Source of the DNA: Geomonas diazotrophica
Lineage (GTDB): Bacteria > Desulfobacterota > Desulfuromonadia > Geobacterales > Geobacteraceae
DNA length: 64,000 nucleotides
Direction of reading: 5' to 3'
NCBI RefSeq assembly: GCF_018919385.1
Contig: NZ_JAHLMF010000011.1
Location: 186,001-250,000 of the forward strand
The notes under the pieces: generated by a model
What the model was told of the DNA's origin: nothing
What the model saw: the letters and a program-made list of their open reading frames with translations, nothing else
Database searches by the model: none
Part shown: positions 1-8,554 of the stretch, in pieces
Position numbering within the stretch: the stretch's first letter is position 1
Layout: every line of letters starts with the position of its first letter
Made by a program: the position numbers and the translations under genes

Positions 1-123
1 CACGGTCTCCTGGTACTGCTTTTCCAGGAACCATGAGGCGGACAGGGTCATGCAGGAGAGCACCAGCACCACCAGCAGGGACACCATCAGGCTCATCTTG
101 GTTGTCAGGCTCAGTTTCTTCAT
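1..123 (-). CDS. N-terminus of a membrane protein, probably a sensor or chemoreceptor (partial)
   Basis: The first 41 residues of a protein that runs off the window edge. It starts at an ATG preceded by GAGGAG about 10 bases upstream. A basic N-terminus (MKKLSLTTKM) is followed by a hydrophobic stretch of about 20 residues (residues 11-30) and then a polar region, the usual start of a membrane-anchored chemoreceptor, histidine kinase or GGDEF protein. Too little is visible to choose between these. Confidence 0.6.
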   Translation of the reverse strand, partial: MKKLSLTTKMSLMVSLLVVLVLSCMTLSASWFLEKQYQETV

Positions 124-287
124 CCCGGCGAGCACTCCTCGCCACCACGCGTACGAAAACGGCCGGGGCAAAGGCTCGGCACGGTGGTCGCTCCAGTCCT
201 CTTCGGCGCACGGGGGGGAATCTTTAATTAGCGGCATCAGGATATACGAAGCCGCGATGTCGGGATCCCCCTCCGCGTTATGGGAGG

Positions 288-315
288 TTGCCTGCCCTTG
301 GGGGACTGCTATACT
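288..315 (+). promoter_or_regulatory. Sigma-70-type promoter of the ferredoxin-like gene
   Basis: TTGCCT at 288-293, a 16-base spacer and TATACT at 310-315. Transcription would start near 322, about 30 bases ahead of the TTG start at 352. It therefore excludes the in-frame ATG at 280 as a start. Confidence 0.55.
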
Positions 316-351
316 GGCACATTGTCGTTTTTTAACAACAGGAGATCCTCC

Positions 352-1632
352 TTGTCAGAGCAGCGATCAAACGACGGCTATCACCGCCTGATGCGGCGGG
401 TGAACCGGTTTCCGCAGGGGGCGCCCGAGTCGGAGCTCCTGCTCAGGATCTTTTCCATCCTGTGCAGCGAGCGGGAGGCGGTGCTCATGAGCCTGTTGCC
501 GCTGCGCCCCTTCTCCGCGACCAAGGCCGCCCGGATCTGGAACCTTCCCACCAGGGACGCCCGGGCCCTGCTGGAAAAGCTCGCCTCCCGCTCGCTGCTG
601 CTGGACATCGAGCGCGACGGCAGGCGTATCTACTTCCTTCCTCCCCCCATGGCCGGCTTCTTCGAGTTCTCCCTGATGCGGCTGCGCCCCGACCTGGACC
701 AGAAGGAGCTGGCGCGGCTCTATTTTCAGTACATCAACGTCGAGGACGCCTTCATCCGCGACCTCTTTGCCGGGGGCGAGACCTCGCTCGGGCGGGTGCT
801 GGTGAACGAGGAAGCGATTCCGGACGAGCAGGCCTGCCAGGTGCTCGACTACGAGCGCGCCAGCGAGGTGATCAAGAGCGCGAGCGACATCGCGGTGGGG
901 CTTTGCTACTGCCGGCACAAGATGGCGCAACTGGACCGGGCCTGCGCCGCGCCGCTGGACATCTGCATGACGCTGAACCTCGCGGCGCAGTCGCTGTTAA
1001 GGCGGGGGGTGGCGCGCCGCGTGGAGAGCGCCGAGGGGCTGGACCTGCTGCAAAAGGCACGCGACCTGAACCTCGTGCAGTGCGCGGACAACGTGCAAAA
1101 GCGGGTCAACTTCGTCTGCAACTGCTGCCGCTGCTGCTGCGAGGGGCTCATCGCGGCCCGCAGGCTGGCCATCCCCAACGCCATGTACAGCACCAACTTC
1201 GTGCAGACGACGCAGGCCGACCGCTGCAGCGGCTGCGGCAGGTGCGCGGCCGTCTGCCCGGTCGGCGCGGTGACCATCAATCCCGAAGGGGTCCGGTCCC
1301 AGACCGACACCGACTTCTGCCTTGGGTGCGGGGTATGCGTGCGCAACTGCCCCACCGGCGCCCTCCGGCTCGAGCCTCGCGCCAAGCGCATCTTCACGCC
1401 GGTGAACACCGCGCACCGGCTGGTGCTCATGGCGATCGAGCGCGGCAAGCTGCAAAACCTCATCTTCGACAACCAGGCCTATCTGAGCCACCGCGCCATG
1501 GCGGCGATCCTCGGGGCGATCCTCAAACTGCCGCCGGTGCAGCGGCTCATGGCCGCCGAGCAGCTCAAGTCGCGCTACCTTGAGCGGCTTTTGGCCAAAG
1601 TGGAGGTGGACCGGTTCTCCGGGTACGACTAG
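352..1632 (+). CDS. Cysteine-rich 4Fe-4S dicluster protein
   Basis: A 426-residue protein. The TTG start at 352 is chosen because AGGAG lies 7 bases upstream and a promoter ends at 315; the longer in-frame ATG at 280 lies inside that promoter. Two consecutive bacterial ferredoxin motifs (CxxCxxCxxxCP) sit at about residues 292-303 and 323-334 and should bind two [4Fe-4S] clusters. Ahead of them are more cysteines: CYC near residue 185, two single cysteines near 198 and 205, and the dense run CNCCRCCC at about 256-263, which may bind a further metal centre. The first 100 residues resemble a winged-helix fold (inference). No membrane segment is visible. Probably a cytoplasmic redox or metal-handling protein; the partner is unknown. 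Confidence 0.75.
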   Translation: MSEQRSNDGYHRLMRRVNRFPQGAPESELLLRIFSILCSEREAVLMSLLPLRPFSATKAARIWNLPTRDARALLEKLASRSLLLDIERDGRRIYFLPPPMAGFFEFSLMRLRPDLDQKELARLYFQYINVEDAFIRDLFAGGETSLGRVLVNEEAIPDEQACQVLDYERASEVIKSASDIAVGLCYCRHKMAQLDRACAAPLDICMTLNLAAQSLLRRGVARRVESAEGLDLLQKARDLNLVQCADNVQKRVNFVCNCCRCCCEGLIAARRLAIPNAMYSTNFVQTTQADRCSGCGRCAAVCPVGAVTINPEGVRSQTDTDFCLGCGVCVRNCPTGALRLEPRAKRIFTPVNTAHRLVLMAIERGKLQNLIFDNQAYLSHRAMAAILGAILKLPPVQRLMAAEQLKSRYLERLLAKVEVDRFSGYD

Positions 1633-1675
1633 CCGCAGACACCTCGGTTGACTGTTGCCAAAACGCAGCAGTTAC

Positions 1676-1694
1676 TGTACGGTGTTCCTGTACA
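1676..1694 (+). promoter_or_regulatory. Candidate YefM operator (paired TGTAC boxes)
   Basis: TGTACG at 1676-1681 and TGTACA at 1689-1694, 13 bases centre to centre, within the inverted repeat CTGTAC/GTACAG. YefM antitoxins are known to repress their own promoter through paired TGTACA hexamers, and these sit 24-42 bases ahead of the antitoxin start. The match in sequence and spacing is seen; binding is inferred. Confidence 0.6.
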
Positions 1695-1717
1695 GCCGAC
1701 AAGGACAGGGGGAGAAG

Positions 1718-1996
1718 ATGCTGAAGACCACCTACACCAATGCCCGGGCCAACCTCGCCGGGCTTTGCGATGAAGTGACCAAAAACCGCGAGATCGTCAT
1801 CATCGATCGCCGCAGCGGTGAGAGTGTGGCCATGATAGCCGCGGACGAATTGGCCAGCCTGGTAGAGACGGCGCACCTGATGCGCTCGCCCAAGAACGCC
1901 CAGAGGCTCCTGACCGCGCTGGAGCGCGCCCTCAAGCGGGAGGGTGAACCGGAAACGGTTTCAGGACTCCGTCAGGAGTTGGGACTTGGCGGCTAA
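1718..1996 (+). CDS. yefM: YefM-type antitoxin (Phd/YefM family)
   Basis: A 92-residue protein starting at ATG 1718 with GGGGGAG 4 bases upstream. The N-terminal part (MLKTTYTNARANL, then an IVIIDRRSGESVAMI segment) is the typical Phd/YefM dimerisation and DNA-binding fold, and the C-terminal half is a charged helix that would wrap the toxin. It neutralises the overlapping YoeB-type RNase and represses the operon. The toxin reading frame overlaps the end of this gene by 11 bases, so the two are translationally coupled. Paired TGTAC boxes upstream fit autoregulation. Confidence 0.9.
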   Translation: MLKTTYTNARANLAGLCDEVTKNREIVIIDRRSGESVAMIAADELASLVETAHLMRSPKNAQRLLTALERALKREGEPETVSGLRQELGLGG

Positions 1997-2255
1997 GGCC
2001 CGGGCGGCGGTGTTTCATCCGGAGTTTCGCGAAGACCTGCGCCACTGGGTGGAGGTGGACCGCAAGACGGCGTTACGGGCCCTGTCGCTGGTGGAGGCGG
2101 TGATGCGGGACCCTTTCCGTGGAATCGGAAAACCCGAACCGCTCAAGTATCTCTCCCCCGCCGCCTGGTCCCGCCGCCTCACCCAGGAACACCGGCTGGT
2201 GTACCTGGTGAGCGACGACCGCGTCGACTTCCTCCAGGCACGCTACCACTACTGA
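1986..2255 (+). CDS. yoeB: YoeB-type mRNA-interferase toxin
   Basis: An 89-residue RelE/YoeB-superfamily toxin that in characterised members cleaves mRNA at the ribosomal A site. TTG at 1986 is preferred because AGGAG (1974-1978) lies 7 bases upstream and the length then matches YoeB (about 84 residues); a GTG at 1944 would add 14 unlikely residues. Family signatures seen: DPFRGIGKPEPLK, WSRRLTQEHRLVY and the C-terminal ARYHY, which holds the catalytic His-Tyr pair. The toxin looks intact. The first residues are inside the antitoxin gene. Confidence 0.92.
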   Translation: MAAKARAAVFHPEFREDLRHWVEVDRKTALRALSLVEAVMRDPFRGIGKPEPLKYLSPAAWSRRLTQEHRLVYLVSDDRVDFLQARYHY

Positions 2256-2262
2256 TCCCCTC

Positions 2263-2880
2263 CTACCACACCCCCAGCAGTTTGAGCCCCTCACGGAACA
2301 ACAGCAGAGCAAAGAAGGTCAGCAGCGCGCCGAGCAGGCGCATGATCCAGAGGTAAACCCTGCTCCCCATGAAGGCCCGCGACCTCCCCACGGCGAGGGC
2401 GAGGACGATCTTGGCGCCGACCAGGCAGAGGTAGAAGCTCCCGATGAAGGCGACAAAGGCGGCGGGTCCGACCTTGAGCGACCTGGACAAAAGCGGCGCG
2501 CCCACGGTGATCCAGAAAAGGTAAGGGTGCGGGCTGAGCAAGTTGGTCACCACCCCCTTGCGCAGCGACTTGGGAGGGTCCTTGGGGAGGTCCAGTTGGA
2601 CCGGCTTGGCCCGCAGCGATTGGTAGCCGGTGTAGAGCACAAAGAGGCCGCCTGCCAGCGAGACGCAGCCCAGGATGCCGTGGTAGCCGGAGACTTTCAT
2701 CAGTAACAGCAGTGTGGCGGCGACGATGGGGAAGTCGGTGATGATGGGGGAGAGCGCCACCCGCACCCCGGACCTGGTGCCGTGGCTGAGCGTTTCGGAG
2801 ATCACCAGCATCAAAAGCGGCCCCGGCGAGAACCCCGCCGAGCAACCGAGAACAAGACCTGCAGTGAGGAAATCTATCAT
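2263..2880 (-). CDS. LysE/RhtB-family amino-acid exporter
   Basis: A 205-residue integral membrane protein with about six hydrophobic segments. The N-terminal GFSPGPLLMLVISETLSHG is the LysE/RhtB signature (SPGP followed by a glycine-rich helix), and the family length is about 205. These proteins export amino acids or related small molecules across the inner membrane; the substrate cannot be read from sequence. It ends a few bases from the convergent toxin gene and lies just downstream of the MFS gene, so the two transporters may be co-transcribed. Confidence 0.85.
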   Translation of the reverse strand: MIDFLTAGLVLGCSAGFSPGPLLMLVISETLSHGTRSGVRVALSPIITDFPIVAATLLLLMKVSGYHGILGCVSLAGGLFVLYTGYQSLRAKPVQLDLPKDPPKSLRKGVVTNLLSPHPYLFWITVGAPLLSRSLKVGPAAFVAFIGSFYLCLVGAKIVLALAVGRSRAFMGSRVYLWIMRLLGALLTFFALLLFREGLKLLGVW

Positions 2881-2900
2881 CTAAAACTTCATCCTTTCCT

Positions 2901-4235
2901 TCATTCCTTCTCCTTGGGCAGTTGCGGCTGCTCGGCCGCGGTCTCCATCCCCTGGGCCACCTCTTTGACGATGCCCATGCGGGCGTAGATGGGGCGGATC
3001 ATCTGCCTGATCCGGGGGAGGTTTTTGGCGAATACCAGGGCTCCGGCCAGGCAGCAGGCCGCCCCTATGACCAGGGTCACGCGCGGGCCGACGACCTTGG
3101 TCATGGCACCGGCTCCCAGGCTGCCGAAGGGAGCCATCCCCATGAAGGCCACGGTGAAGAAGCTCATCACCCTACCCCGCTTGTCCTCCTCCAGGATGGT
3201 CTGCAGGATGGTGTTGCAGGAGGCGACCAGCGTCATGGCGCCGAAACCGGCCACGACCAGCGCGGAGAGGGAGAGCGCCATGCTGCTTGAGACGGCGAAG
3301 ACGGCGACCCCGATGGAGAAAAGGCAGGTCGAGAGCACGATCAGCTTGCCAAGGCCGAGGACGCTGCTGCGGGAGGCGAGGTAGATGGTGCCGACTAGGG
3401 CGCCGCATCCCGCGGCGGTCATCAAAAAGCCGAAGGTGTGGGCGCCGCCGTGCAGGATGTCCTTGGCGAAAACCGGGACCAGCACGGTGTACGGCATTCC
3501 GGTAAGGCTCATCAGGGCGACCAGCAGCAGGATGCTCCGAATGGGGCCGAAACCGAAGGCGTAGATGAAGCCTTCCTTGAGCTCGTGATAGATGTGGCGC
3601 CGGGGCTTGTCGTTGCCTCCCCGCGGCTCGATGCGCATGGCGGCCAGGGCCAGGAGCACGGCAAGGTAGCTCACGCTGTTCAAGAGGAAGCAGATCCCCT
3701 CCCCGACCGAGGCGACCAGCAGGCCGGCGATGGTCGGACCGATCAGGCGGGCGGCGTTCACCATGGAGGAGTTGAGGGCGATGGCGTTGCCGAGATCCTC
3801 GCGCTCGGTCACCATTTCGACCACGAAAGACTGGCGGACCGGGATGTCGAAGGCGTTCACGACGCCGAGAACGAGGCTCAGCAGCACGATGTGCCAGACC
3901 TGGACCACCCCCAGCAGCACCGCCGCCGCCAGGAGCGCCGCCTGGACCATGGCCAGCGCCTGGGTCAGCATCAGCAGGCGGCGCCGGTTGCAGCGGTCCG
4001 CGAAGACACCCGCCACCGGGGCGAACAGGAAGGTCGGAACCTGGCTGGTGAACCCGACCACCCCCAGCAGCATGGCGGAGTCGGTCAGTCGGTACACGAG
4101 CCAGCTCATGGCAACCTGCTGCATCCAGGTGCCGACCAGGGAGACGCTCTGCCCGGCCACGAAGAGGCGGTAGTTCCGTGAGCGTAGCGCCCGCAGCAGC
4201 ACCTTGACGCGGGATATGCCGGCGAGGGGGCTCAT
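2901..4235 (-). CDS. MFS exporter, EntS/MFS_3-like
   Basis: A 444-residue major facilitator with about 12 hydrophobic helices. The start resembles the EntS-type branch: RNYRLFVAGQSVSLVGTWMQ, a segment typical of siderophore or drug exporters. The conserved loop FADRCNRRRLLM follows helix 2 and a second RGRVMSFFTVAF loop begins the second half. It probably effluxes a small organic compound at the inner membrane, driven by proton motive force. It follows the small secreted-protein gene by 6 bases, so those two are probably one transcript. Confidence 0.85.
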   Translation of the reverse strand: MSPLAGISRVKVLLRALRSRNYRLFVAGQSVSLVGTWMQQVAMSWLVYRLTDSAMLLGVVGFTSQVPTFLFAPVAGVFADRCNRRRLLMLTQALAMVQAALLAAAVLLGVVQVWHIVLLSLVLGVVNAFDIPVRQSFVVEMVTEREDLGNAIALNSSMVNAARLIGPTIAGLLVASVGEGICFLLNSVSYLAVLLALAAMRIEPRGGNDKPRRHIYHELKEGFIYAFGFGPIRSILLLVALMSLTGMPYTVLVPVFAKDILHGGAHTFGFLMTAAGCGALVGTIYLASRSSVLGLGKLIVLSTCLFSIGVAVFAVSSSMALSLSALVVAGFGAMTLVASCNTILQTILEEDKRGRVMSFFTVAFMGMAPFGSLGAGAMTKVVGPRVTLVIGAACCLAGALVFAKNLPRIRQMIRPIYARMGIVKEVAQGMETAAEQPQLPKEKE

Positions 4236-4241
4236 GGGACC

Positions 4242-4784
4242 TTAAAGGGGCGTGCCTTCCTGGGAGGGGGCCTCTCCCGGCACGTCCCGGGTGGGAGTGT
4301 CCTCCTCGGTCCCGTCGTCCTCCAGGGTGCAGACGATGGCGGCGACCGTTTCACCGAAGCTGCCGGGGACGACGTCGCTCCACTGGTCGTCGTTGCCGTA
4401 GGAGCTCACCGGATTCCCCTTGGCGTCGTAGTAGTGGACCGAGGAGACGTTCATGGTCGCCTCGTTGCAGTTGATGTTCCACTTTTCCTTGCTGTAATAG
4501 CTTCCCTTCAGCGGCCCCGCGAGCGCCTTGCGCCCTTCATCCGTGTAGAGAAAGGCGACCCACGCCGAGCGGATGTTGCTGTCGGCGTCGACGATCTGCG
4601 CGGAACCCTTGACGCCGTAGACGCACATGCTGTCGCTGCAGTCCAGCTTCAAAAGCGAGGCATCCGCGTCCCACTTCTCCTGCAGCGTTTGCGAGCTCGG
4701 CGCATCCTTGGCCGTCTTTGTCTTCTCACCGGCGAACGAGGTCGAGGCGACGAGAACCAGCGCCAGGATCAATAAAGTTTTCAT
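4242..4784 (-). CDS. Small secreted protein, surface-adhesin-E-like
   Basis: A 180-residue protein with a clear signal peptide (MKTLLILALVLVASTSFAG, cleavage likely after SFA). The core has paired cysteines (CSDSMC early, then INCNEA and IVCTLED later) and a WAFLYTDEGRKA...YYDAKGNPVSSY pattern that resembles the Adhesin_E/CNP1-like periplasmic fold. The C-terminus is acidic and low-complexity. Function is unknown; the fold assignment is tentative. It is closely followed by the MFS gene. Confidence 0.6.
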   Translation of the reverse strand: MKTLLILALVLVASTSFAGEKTKTAKDAPSSQTLQEKWDADASLLKLDCSDSMCVYGVKGSAQIVDADSNIRSAWVAFLYTDEGRKALAGPLKGSYYSKEKWNINCNEATMNVSSVHYYDAKGNPVSSYGNDDQWSDVVPGSFGETVAAIVCTLEDDGTEEDTPTRDVPGEAPSQEGTPL

Positions 4785-4818
4785 ACTGCCCCCTGTTCTT
4801 TATTCCGACCTGCTCCTT

Positions 4819-5520
4819 TTACCACGTCCTGCCTTCCCTGCAATATCTCACCACACTCTCGACATGGATCGCCGTTGTATTGAGAAAGGTCGTGTCGAAG
4901 TCGCCGTCCTTTAGTATCAGCGGCAGTTCAGTGCAGCCAAGGATGACCGCCTCCACCTTTTCCTGCAGTACCAGGCGCTCGATGATGTCGATCAACCCCT
5001 TCCTCGTGTCGTCCTTTATGATCCCCAGCTCGATCTCCGTCATCAGCTTCTCGTGGATGTAGTGCTGTTCACTGGCACAGGGGACCACCACAGAGATCCC
5101 CGCTGCCGCGAAGGGAGGCGCAAAGAAGTTCTCCTCCATGGTGAACCTGGTCCCCAAAAGCCCGACCTTCTTCACCCCCAGCCCCTTCGCCTTCTCGCAG
5201 GTGGCCGCGACGATGCTGATGAGCGGGATGGGCGACTTCGCCTGGACCTCGTCGAACACGACGTGCGGCGTGTTGGCCGTGATGATGGCGAAATCGGCGC
5301 CGGCCTTGTGCAGCGCCCTCACCTTCTGCAGCAGCAGGTAAACGAGATGGTTCCATTCGCGCCGGGCGGCGAGGTCCATCACCTCCTGCAGGCTAACGCT
5401 GTAGATCACCATCTCCGGTGCGGCGAGGCTCCCCGGCACCCGGAAGGCTTCGATGATGCGCTGGTAGTAGTCGATGGTGGACTCCGGTCCGAGCCCGCCG
5501 ATCATGCCGATGGTCTTCAT
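4819..5520 (-). CDS. Aspartate/glutamate racemase-family protein
   Basis: A 233-residue Asp/Glu racemase-fold protein beginning MKTIGMIGGLGPESTIDYY, the family's phosphate/substrate loop. ATG at 5520 is chosen over an adjacent GTG because AGGAGG is then 5 bases away. The C-terminal catalytic cysteine is present (VILGCTELPL). At the first catalytic position the motif is ITANTPH, with Ala82 where classical two-base racemases have Cys or Thr (YgeA of E. coli has CTNTMH). Such proteins may racemise by a different base or have a narrower function. It sits between RecD2 and a secreted protein without obvious functional context. Confidence 0.8.
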   Translation of the reverse strand: MKTIGMIGGLGPESTIDYYQRIIEAFRVPGSLAAPEMVIYSVSLQEVMDLAARREWNHLVYLLLQKVRALHKAGADFAIITANTPHVVFDEVQAKSPIPLISIVAATCEKAKGLGVKKVGLLGTRFTMEENFFAPPFAAAGISVVVPCASEQHYIHEKLMTEIELGIIKDDTRKGLIDIIERLVLQEKVEAVILGCTELPLILKDGDFDTTFLNTTAIHVESVVRYCREGRTW

Positions 5521-5535
5521 CACTTCCTCCTGAGC

Positions 5536-7746
5536 TCAAGGCTGCACGGTCGCTTCCACCATGCCGGCGCTGCAGATCCTGCGCGCCAGGTCCGTCATCC
5601 TGCGCTGCGATTTATTGGTACGCACGGCCATGGCCAGCGCCTTGGCTTCGCCGATCACCACCACCAGCTTCTTGCCCCGGGTCACCGCGGTGTAGATCAG
5701 GTTGCGCTCCAGCATGGTGTAGTGCTGCATGGACAGGGGGATCACGACGGCGGTGTATTCGGACCCCTGGCTCTTGTGGATGCTGGTGGCGTAGGCGAGG
5801 CTCACCTCGTCCAGTTCGCCGAACTGATATTCCACCAGCCGCTCGTCGAAATCCACGCTGAGCGTCCCCTCCTCCTGGCGCACCTCCACGATCCGGCCGA
5901 TGTCGCCGTTGAAGACTTCCTTCTCGTAGTTGTTCACGGTCTGGATCACCTTGTCGCCGGGCGCGAAGCCGGTGCCGAAGCGGGTCACCCTGGGTTCAGC
6001 CTTGCCGTTTAGCACACCCTGCAGTTCCGCGTTCAAGGATCCGGTGCCGAGTCCGCCGCGGTTCATGGGGGTGAGCACCTGGATGTCGCGCACCGGGTCG
6101 AAGCCGAAACGCTTCGGGATACGCTCGGTGATCACCTGGAGCAGCTTGCCGTGGATGTCCTCGGCGGACGCGGCGGGGATGAAGTAGAAATCGGCCAGCT
6201 CCTTCCCCTCGTCCTGCAGGGGGAGCTCGCCGCGGTTGATGCGGTGCGCGTTGACGATGATCTTGGAGCCCGCGGCCTGGCGGAAGATCTCGGTCAGGCG
6301 CACGGTGGCGACGGCGCCCGAATCGATGATGTCGGCAAGGACGCAGCCGGGGCCGACGGAGGGGAGCTGGTCCACGTCCCCCACGATGATCACGCCGGCG
6401 TGGTCCGGGACGGCGGGGAGGAGCTTGTTCATCAGCACCACGTCGACCATGGAGGCCTCGTCCATCACCAGGAGGTCGGTGGCAAGCGGGTTTTCCCGGT
6501 CGCGCTTGAAGCCGAAGCTCTGCGGGTCGAACTCCAGCAGGCGGTGGATGGTCTTGGCCTCGATACCGGTCGATTCGGTGAGCCGCTTGGCCGCCCTTCC
6601 GGTCGGGGCGCACAGGGTCACCCGTAGCTCCCTGGAGCGGATGATGGCAAGGATGCTGTTCACCAGCGTGGTCTTGCCGACTCCCGGGCCGCCGGTGACG
6701 ACGACCACCTTGCTCTTCAAGGCAAGCCGGATGGCGTCGCGCTGCGATTGGGACAGGGTGATGCCGTTGTGGCTCTCAACCCAGGGGATGGCCTCTTCCG
6801 CGACTATGCCGCCCCAGGGTGGGGCTCCGTTGCAAAGGCGCGAGAGGCTCCCGGCGACACCGACCTCGGCACGGTGCAGCGGCGCCAGGAACAGGCAGGG
6901 GCGGCCGGCGATCGGCTCGGCGACCAGGTTCTGCTCCGCGATCTCCGCGTCGATGGCGGCTTCGATAACGGCAACGGGGATGTCGAGCAGGGAGGCGGCG
7001 CTCTGCGCCAGGTCGGACCGGGCGGCCGCGCAGTGGCCGCTTGCCGAGAGCTCCTGCAGCACGTGCCTGACGCCGGCCTGCGCACGGATCATCGAGTCGC
7101 GCGCGACGCCGAGGTTGGCGGCCAGGGCGTCGGCGGTCTTGAACCCGATCCCGTGGATGTCGAGGGCAAGCCGGTACGGGTTCTCGGTGACCTTGAAGAT
7201 CGCCTCGTTGCCGTAGCTCTTGTAGATGCGCACGGCGCGTGCGGTCCCAAGGCCGTTGGACTGCAGGAAAACCATGATCTCCCGGATCGCCTTCTGCTCC
7301 ACCCAGGCGCTCGCCACCGCCTCCATCCGTTTGCGGCCGATGCCGGGGAGTTCCAGCAGCCGCTCGGGGCGGTTCTCGATGACATCGAAGACCTCCTCGC
7401 GAAAGGCCTGCACCAGCACCTTGGCGAAGTGGTGGCCGATGCCGTGCACCATCCCGGATCCCAGGTACTTCTCGATCCCCTCCAGCGTGGTGGGGGGCAC
7501 CACCTTCAGGTGCTCCGCCTTGAACTGCATGCCGTGGGTGCGGTCGTTGTGCCAGGAACCGGTGCACTCGAGGAACTCGCCCGGGGTGATCGACGCGGCG
7601 CTCCCGGTCACCGTCACCAGTTCCCGGTGCCCTGAAACCTTCACCCGCAGCACGCAGAAGCCCGTCTCCTCGCTGTGGAAGGTAACCCTCTCCAGGGAGC
7701 CGGAAATTCTTTCGACCGCATGTTCGGCAGGTGATCTTTCTTTCAT
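5536..7746 (-). CDS. recD2: RecD2-type ATP-dependent DNA helicase
   Basis: A 736-residue superfamily 1B helicase of the RecD2/TraA type, as found in bacteria where RecD is not part of RecBCD. In order: an N-terminal OB-like region (about 1-95), helix-hairpin-helix repeats around 125-215 ([29 protein letters not shown]), Walker [12 protein letters not shown] near 355, Walker [13 protein letters not shown] near 430, and the C-terminal motifs [13 protein letters not shown] and [13 protein letters not shown]. It unwinds DNA 5' to 3' in repair in characterised homologues. Full length and intact; likely monocistronic with the racemase gene behind it. Confidence 0.95.
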   Translation of the reverse strand: MKERSPAEHAVERISGSLERVTFHSEETGFCVLRVKVSGHRELVTVTGSAASITPGEFLECTGSWHNDRTHGMQFKAEHLKVVPPTTLEGIEKYLGSGMVHGIGHHFAKVLVQAFREEVFDVIENRPERLLELPGIGRKRMEAVASAWVEQKAIREIMVFLQSNGLGTARAVRIYKSYGNEAIFKVTENPYRLALDIHGIGFKTADALAANLGVARDSMIRAQAGVRHVLQELSASGHCAAARSDLAQSAASLLDIPVAVIEAAIDAEIAEQNLVAEPIAGRPCLFLAPLHRAEVGVAGSLSRLCNGAPPWGGIVAEEAIPWVESHNGITLSQSQRDAIRLALKSKVVVVTGGPGVGKTTLVNSILAIIRSRELRVTLCAPTGRAAKRLTESTGIEAKTIHRLLEFDPQSFGFKRDRENPLATDLLVMDEASMVDVVLMNKLLPAVPDHAGVIIVGDVDQLPSVGPGCVLADIIDSGAVATVRLTEIFRQAAGSKIIVNAHRINRGELPLQDEGKELADFYFIPAASAEDIHGKLLQVITERIPKRFGFDPVRDIQVLTPMNRGGLGTGSLNAELQGVLNGKAEPRVTRFGTGFAPGDKVIQTVNNYEKEVFNGDIGRIVEVRQEEGTLSVDFDERLVEYQFGELDEVSLAYATSIHKSQGSEYTAVVIPLSMQHYTMLERNLIYTAVTRGKKLVVVIGEAKALAMAVRTNKSQRRMTDLARRICSAGMVEATVQP

Positions 7747-7833
7747 CGGGGCTCCAGCTGCAGTGCTTCGGAGATTGGGAACCGTGATGGCCGGCCAGGG
7801 CGATACGCAGGGGCCGGGGCGTGAAGGCCGGGG

Positions 7834-8553
7834 TTAACGGGACTGGAGCCCGGAGGAGAAGGGAACCTCGAAGACGCGGCCGCCGCGGGACAGCCGCACC
7901 TTGGTTTCCTTGATCTCGACCACGCGGGCGCCCCCCACCTCCGCCCCCTCGCCGACCAGGATCCCGTTCAGGACCGCGCGCCTCAGGCGCCGCTCGTCCT
8001 GGTAGGCGATCCCGGAGATGGTGATGTCCTGGGCACCGCCGGTAGCGGCGGCAGGTTCCTGGGGTGCCATCTGCGGCGCGTCGGACGGCAAGGACCGGGG
8101 GACGGCTGCGGCACGGGAGGCTTTCCGGGCCTGCCCGGTGGGTGGCGCAACCGACTGGGGAATTGCGACCGGAGATTGACCGGCAACGGCCGTCGCGGCC
8201 GGAGGCGCCGGTGCCGGCGGCACGGCCGGGGGTGCGACTGTTACCGGTGCGACTGCGGGCGCTGCGGGCGGTGCGACCGGTGCTGGGGTTGCGGGCACTT
8301 GGGGTGCGGGAGCTGCTGCGAGACCCGGTTCCCTTGCCGGTTCCGGGGCGTGCCCCTTCAGCAGAAAACCTGCACCGATGCCGGCCAAAAGCAGCGCGGT
8401 ACCGGCGACCACGGCCACCGGGTAGCGGCGCGGCTCTTTGGGCTGGGCCGCCAGGCGGTAGCGCAGCACCTCGGGACGCAGGTCTTGGGCGGACCCGCGC
8501 CTGCTCCGTCGTTCCTGCTCCATCTTTCTCAAAGCGTCGAGTATCAGGCTCAT
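7834..8553 (-). CDS. gspB: GspB/ExeB-like type II secretion accessory protein
   Basis: A 239-residue protein starting at ATG 8553, one base after the ExeA stop. The cytoplasmic N-terminus MSLILDALRKMEQERRSR is the GspB hallmark, followed by a single membrane span at about 52-70 (VAVVAGTALLLAGIGAGFLL), a long proline/alanine-rich periplasmic linker and a C-terminal T2SSB domain (ISGIAYQDERRLRRAVLNG ... EVPFSSG). GspB with ExeA helps secretin assembly through peptidoglycan in Aeromonas-type systems. No secretin or other type II component is visible in the window. Confidence 0.85.
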   Translation of the reverse strand: MSLILDALRKMEQERRSRRGSAQDLRPEVLRYRLAAQPKEPRRYPVAVVAGTALLLAGIGAGFLLKGHAPEPAREPGLAAAPAPQVPATPAPVAPPAAPAVAPVTVAPPAVPPAPAPPAATAVAGQSPVAIPQSVAPPTGQARKASRAAAVPRSLPSDAPQMAPQEPAAATGGAQDITISGIAYQDERRLRRAVLNGILVGEGAEVGGARVVEIKETKVRLSRGGRVFEVPFSSGLQSR

Positions 8554-8554
8554 G

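Noticed and set aside
280-351. ATG 280 as start of the ferredoxin-like gene
   Set aside because: It precedes the predicted transcription start (about 322) and has no RBS; TTG 352 has AGGAG at the right distance.
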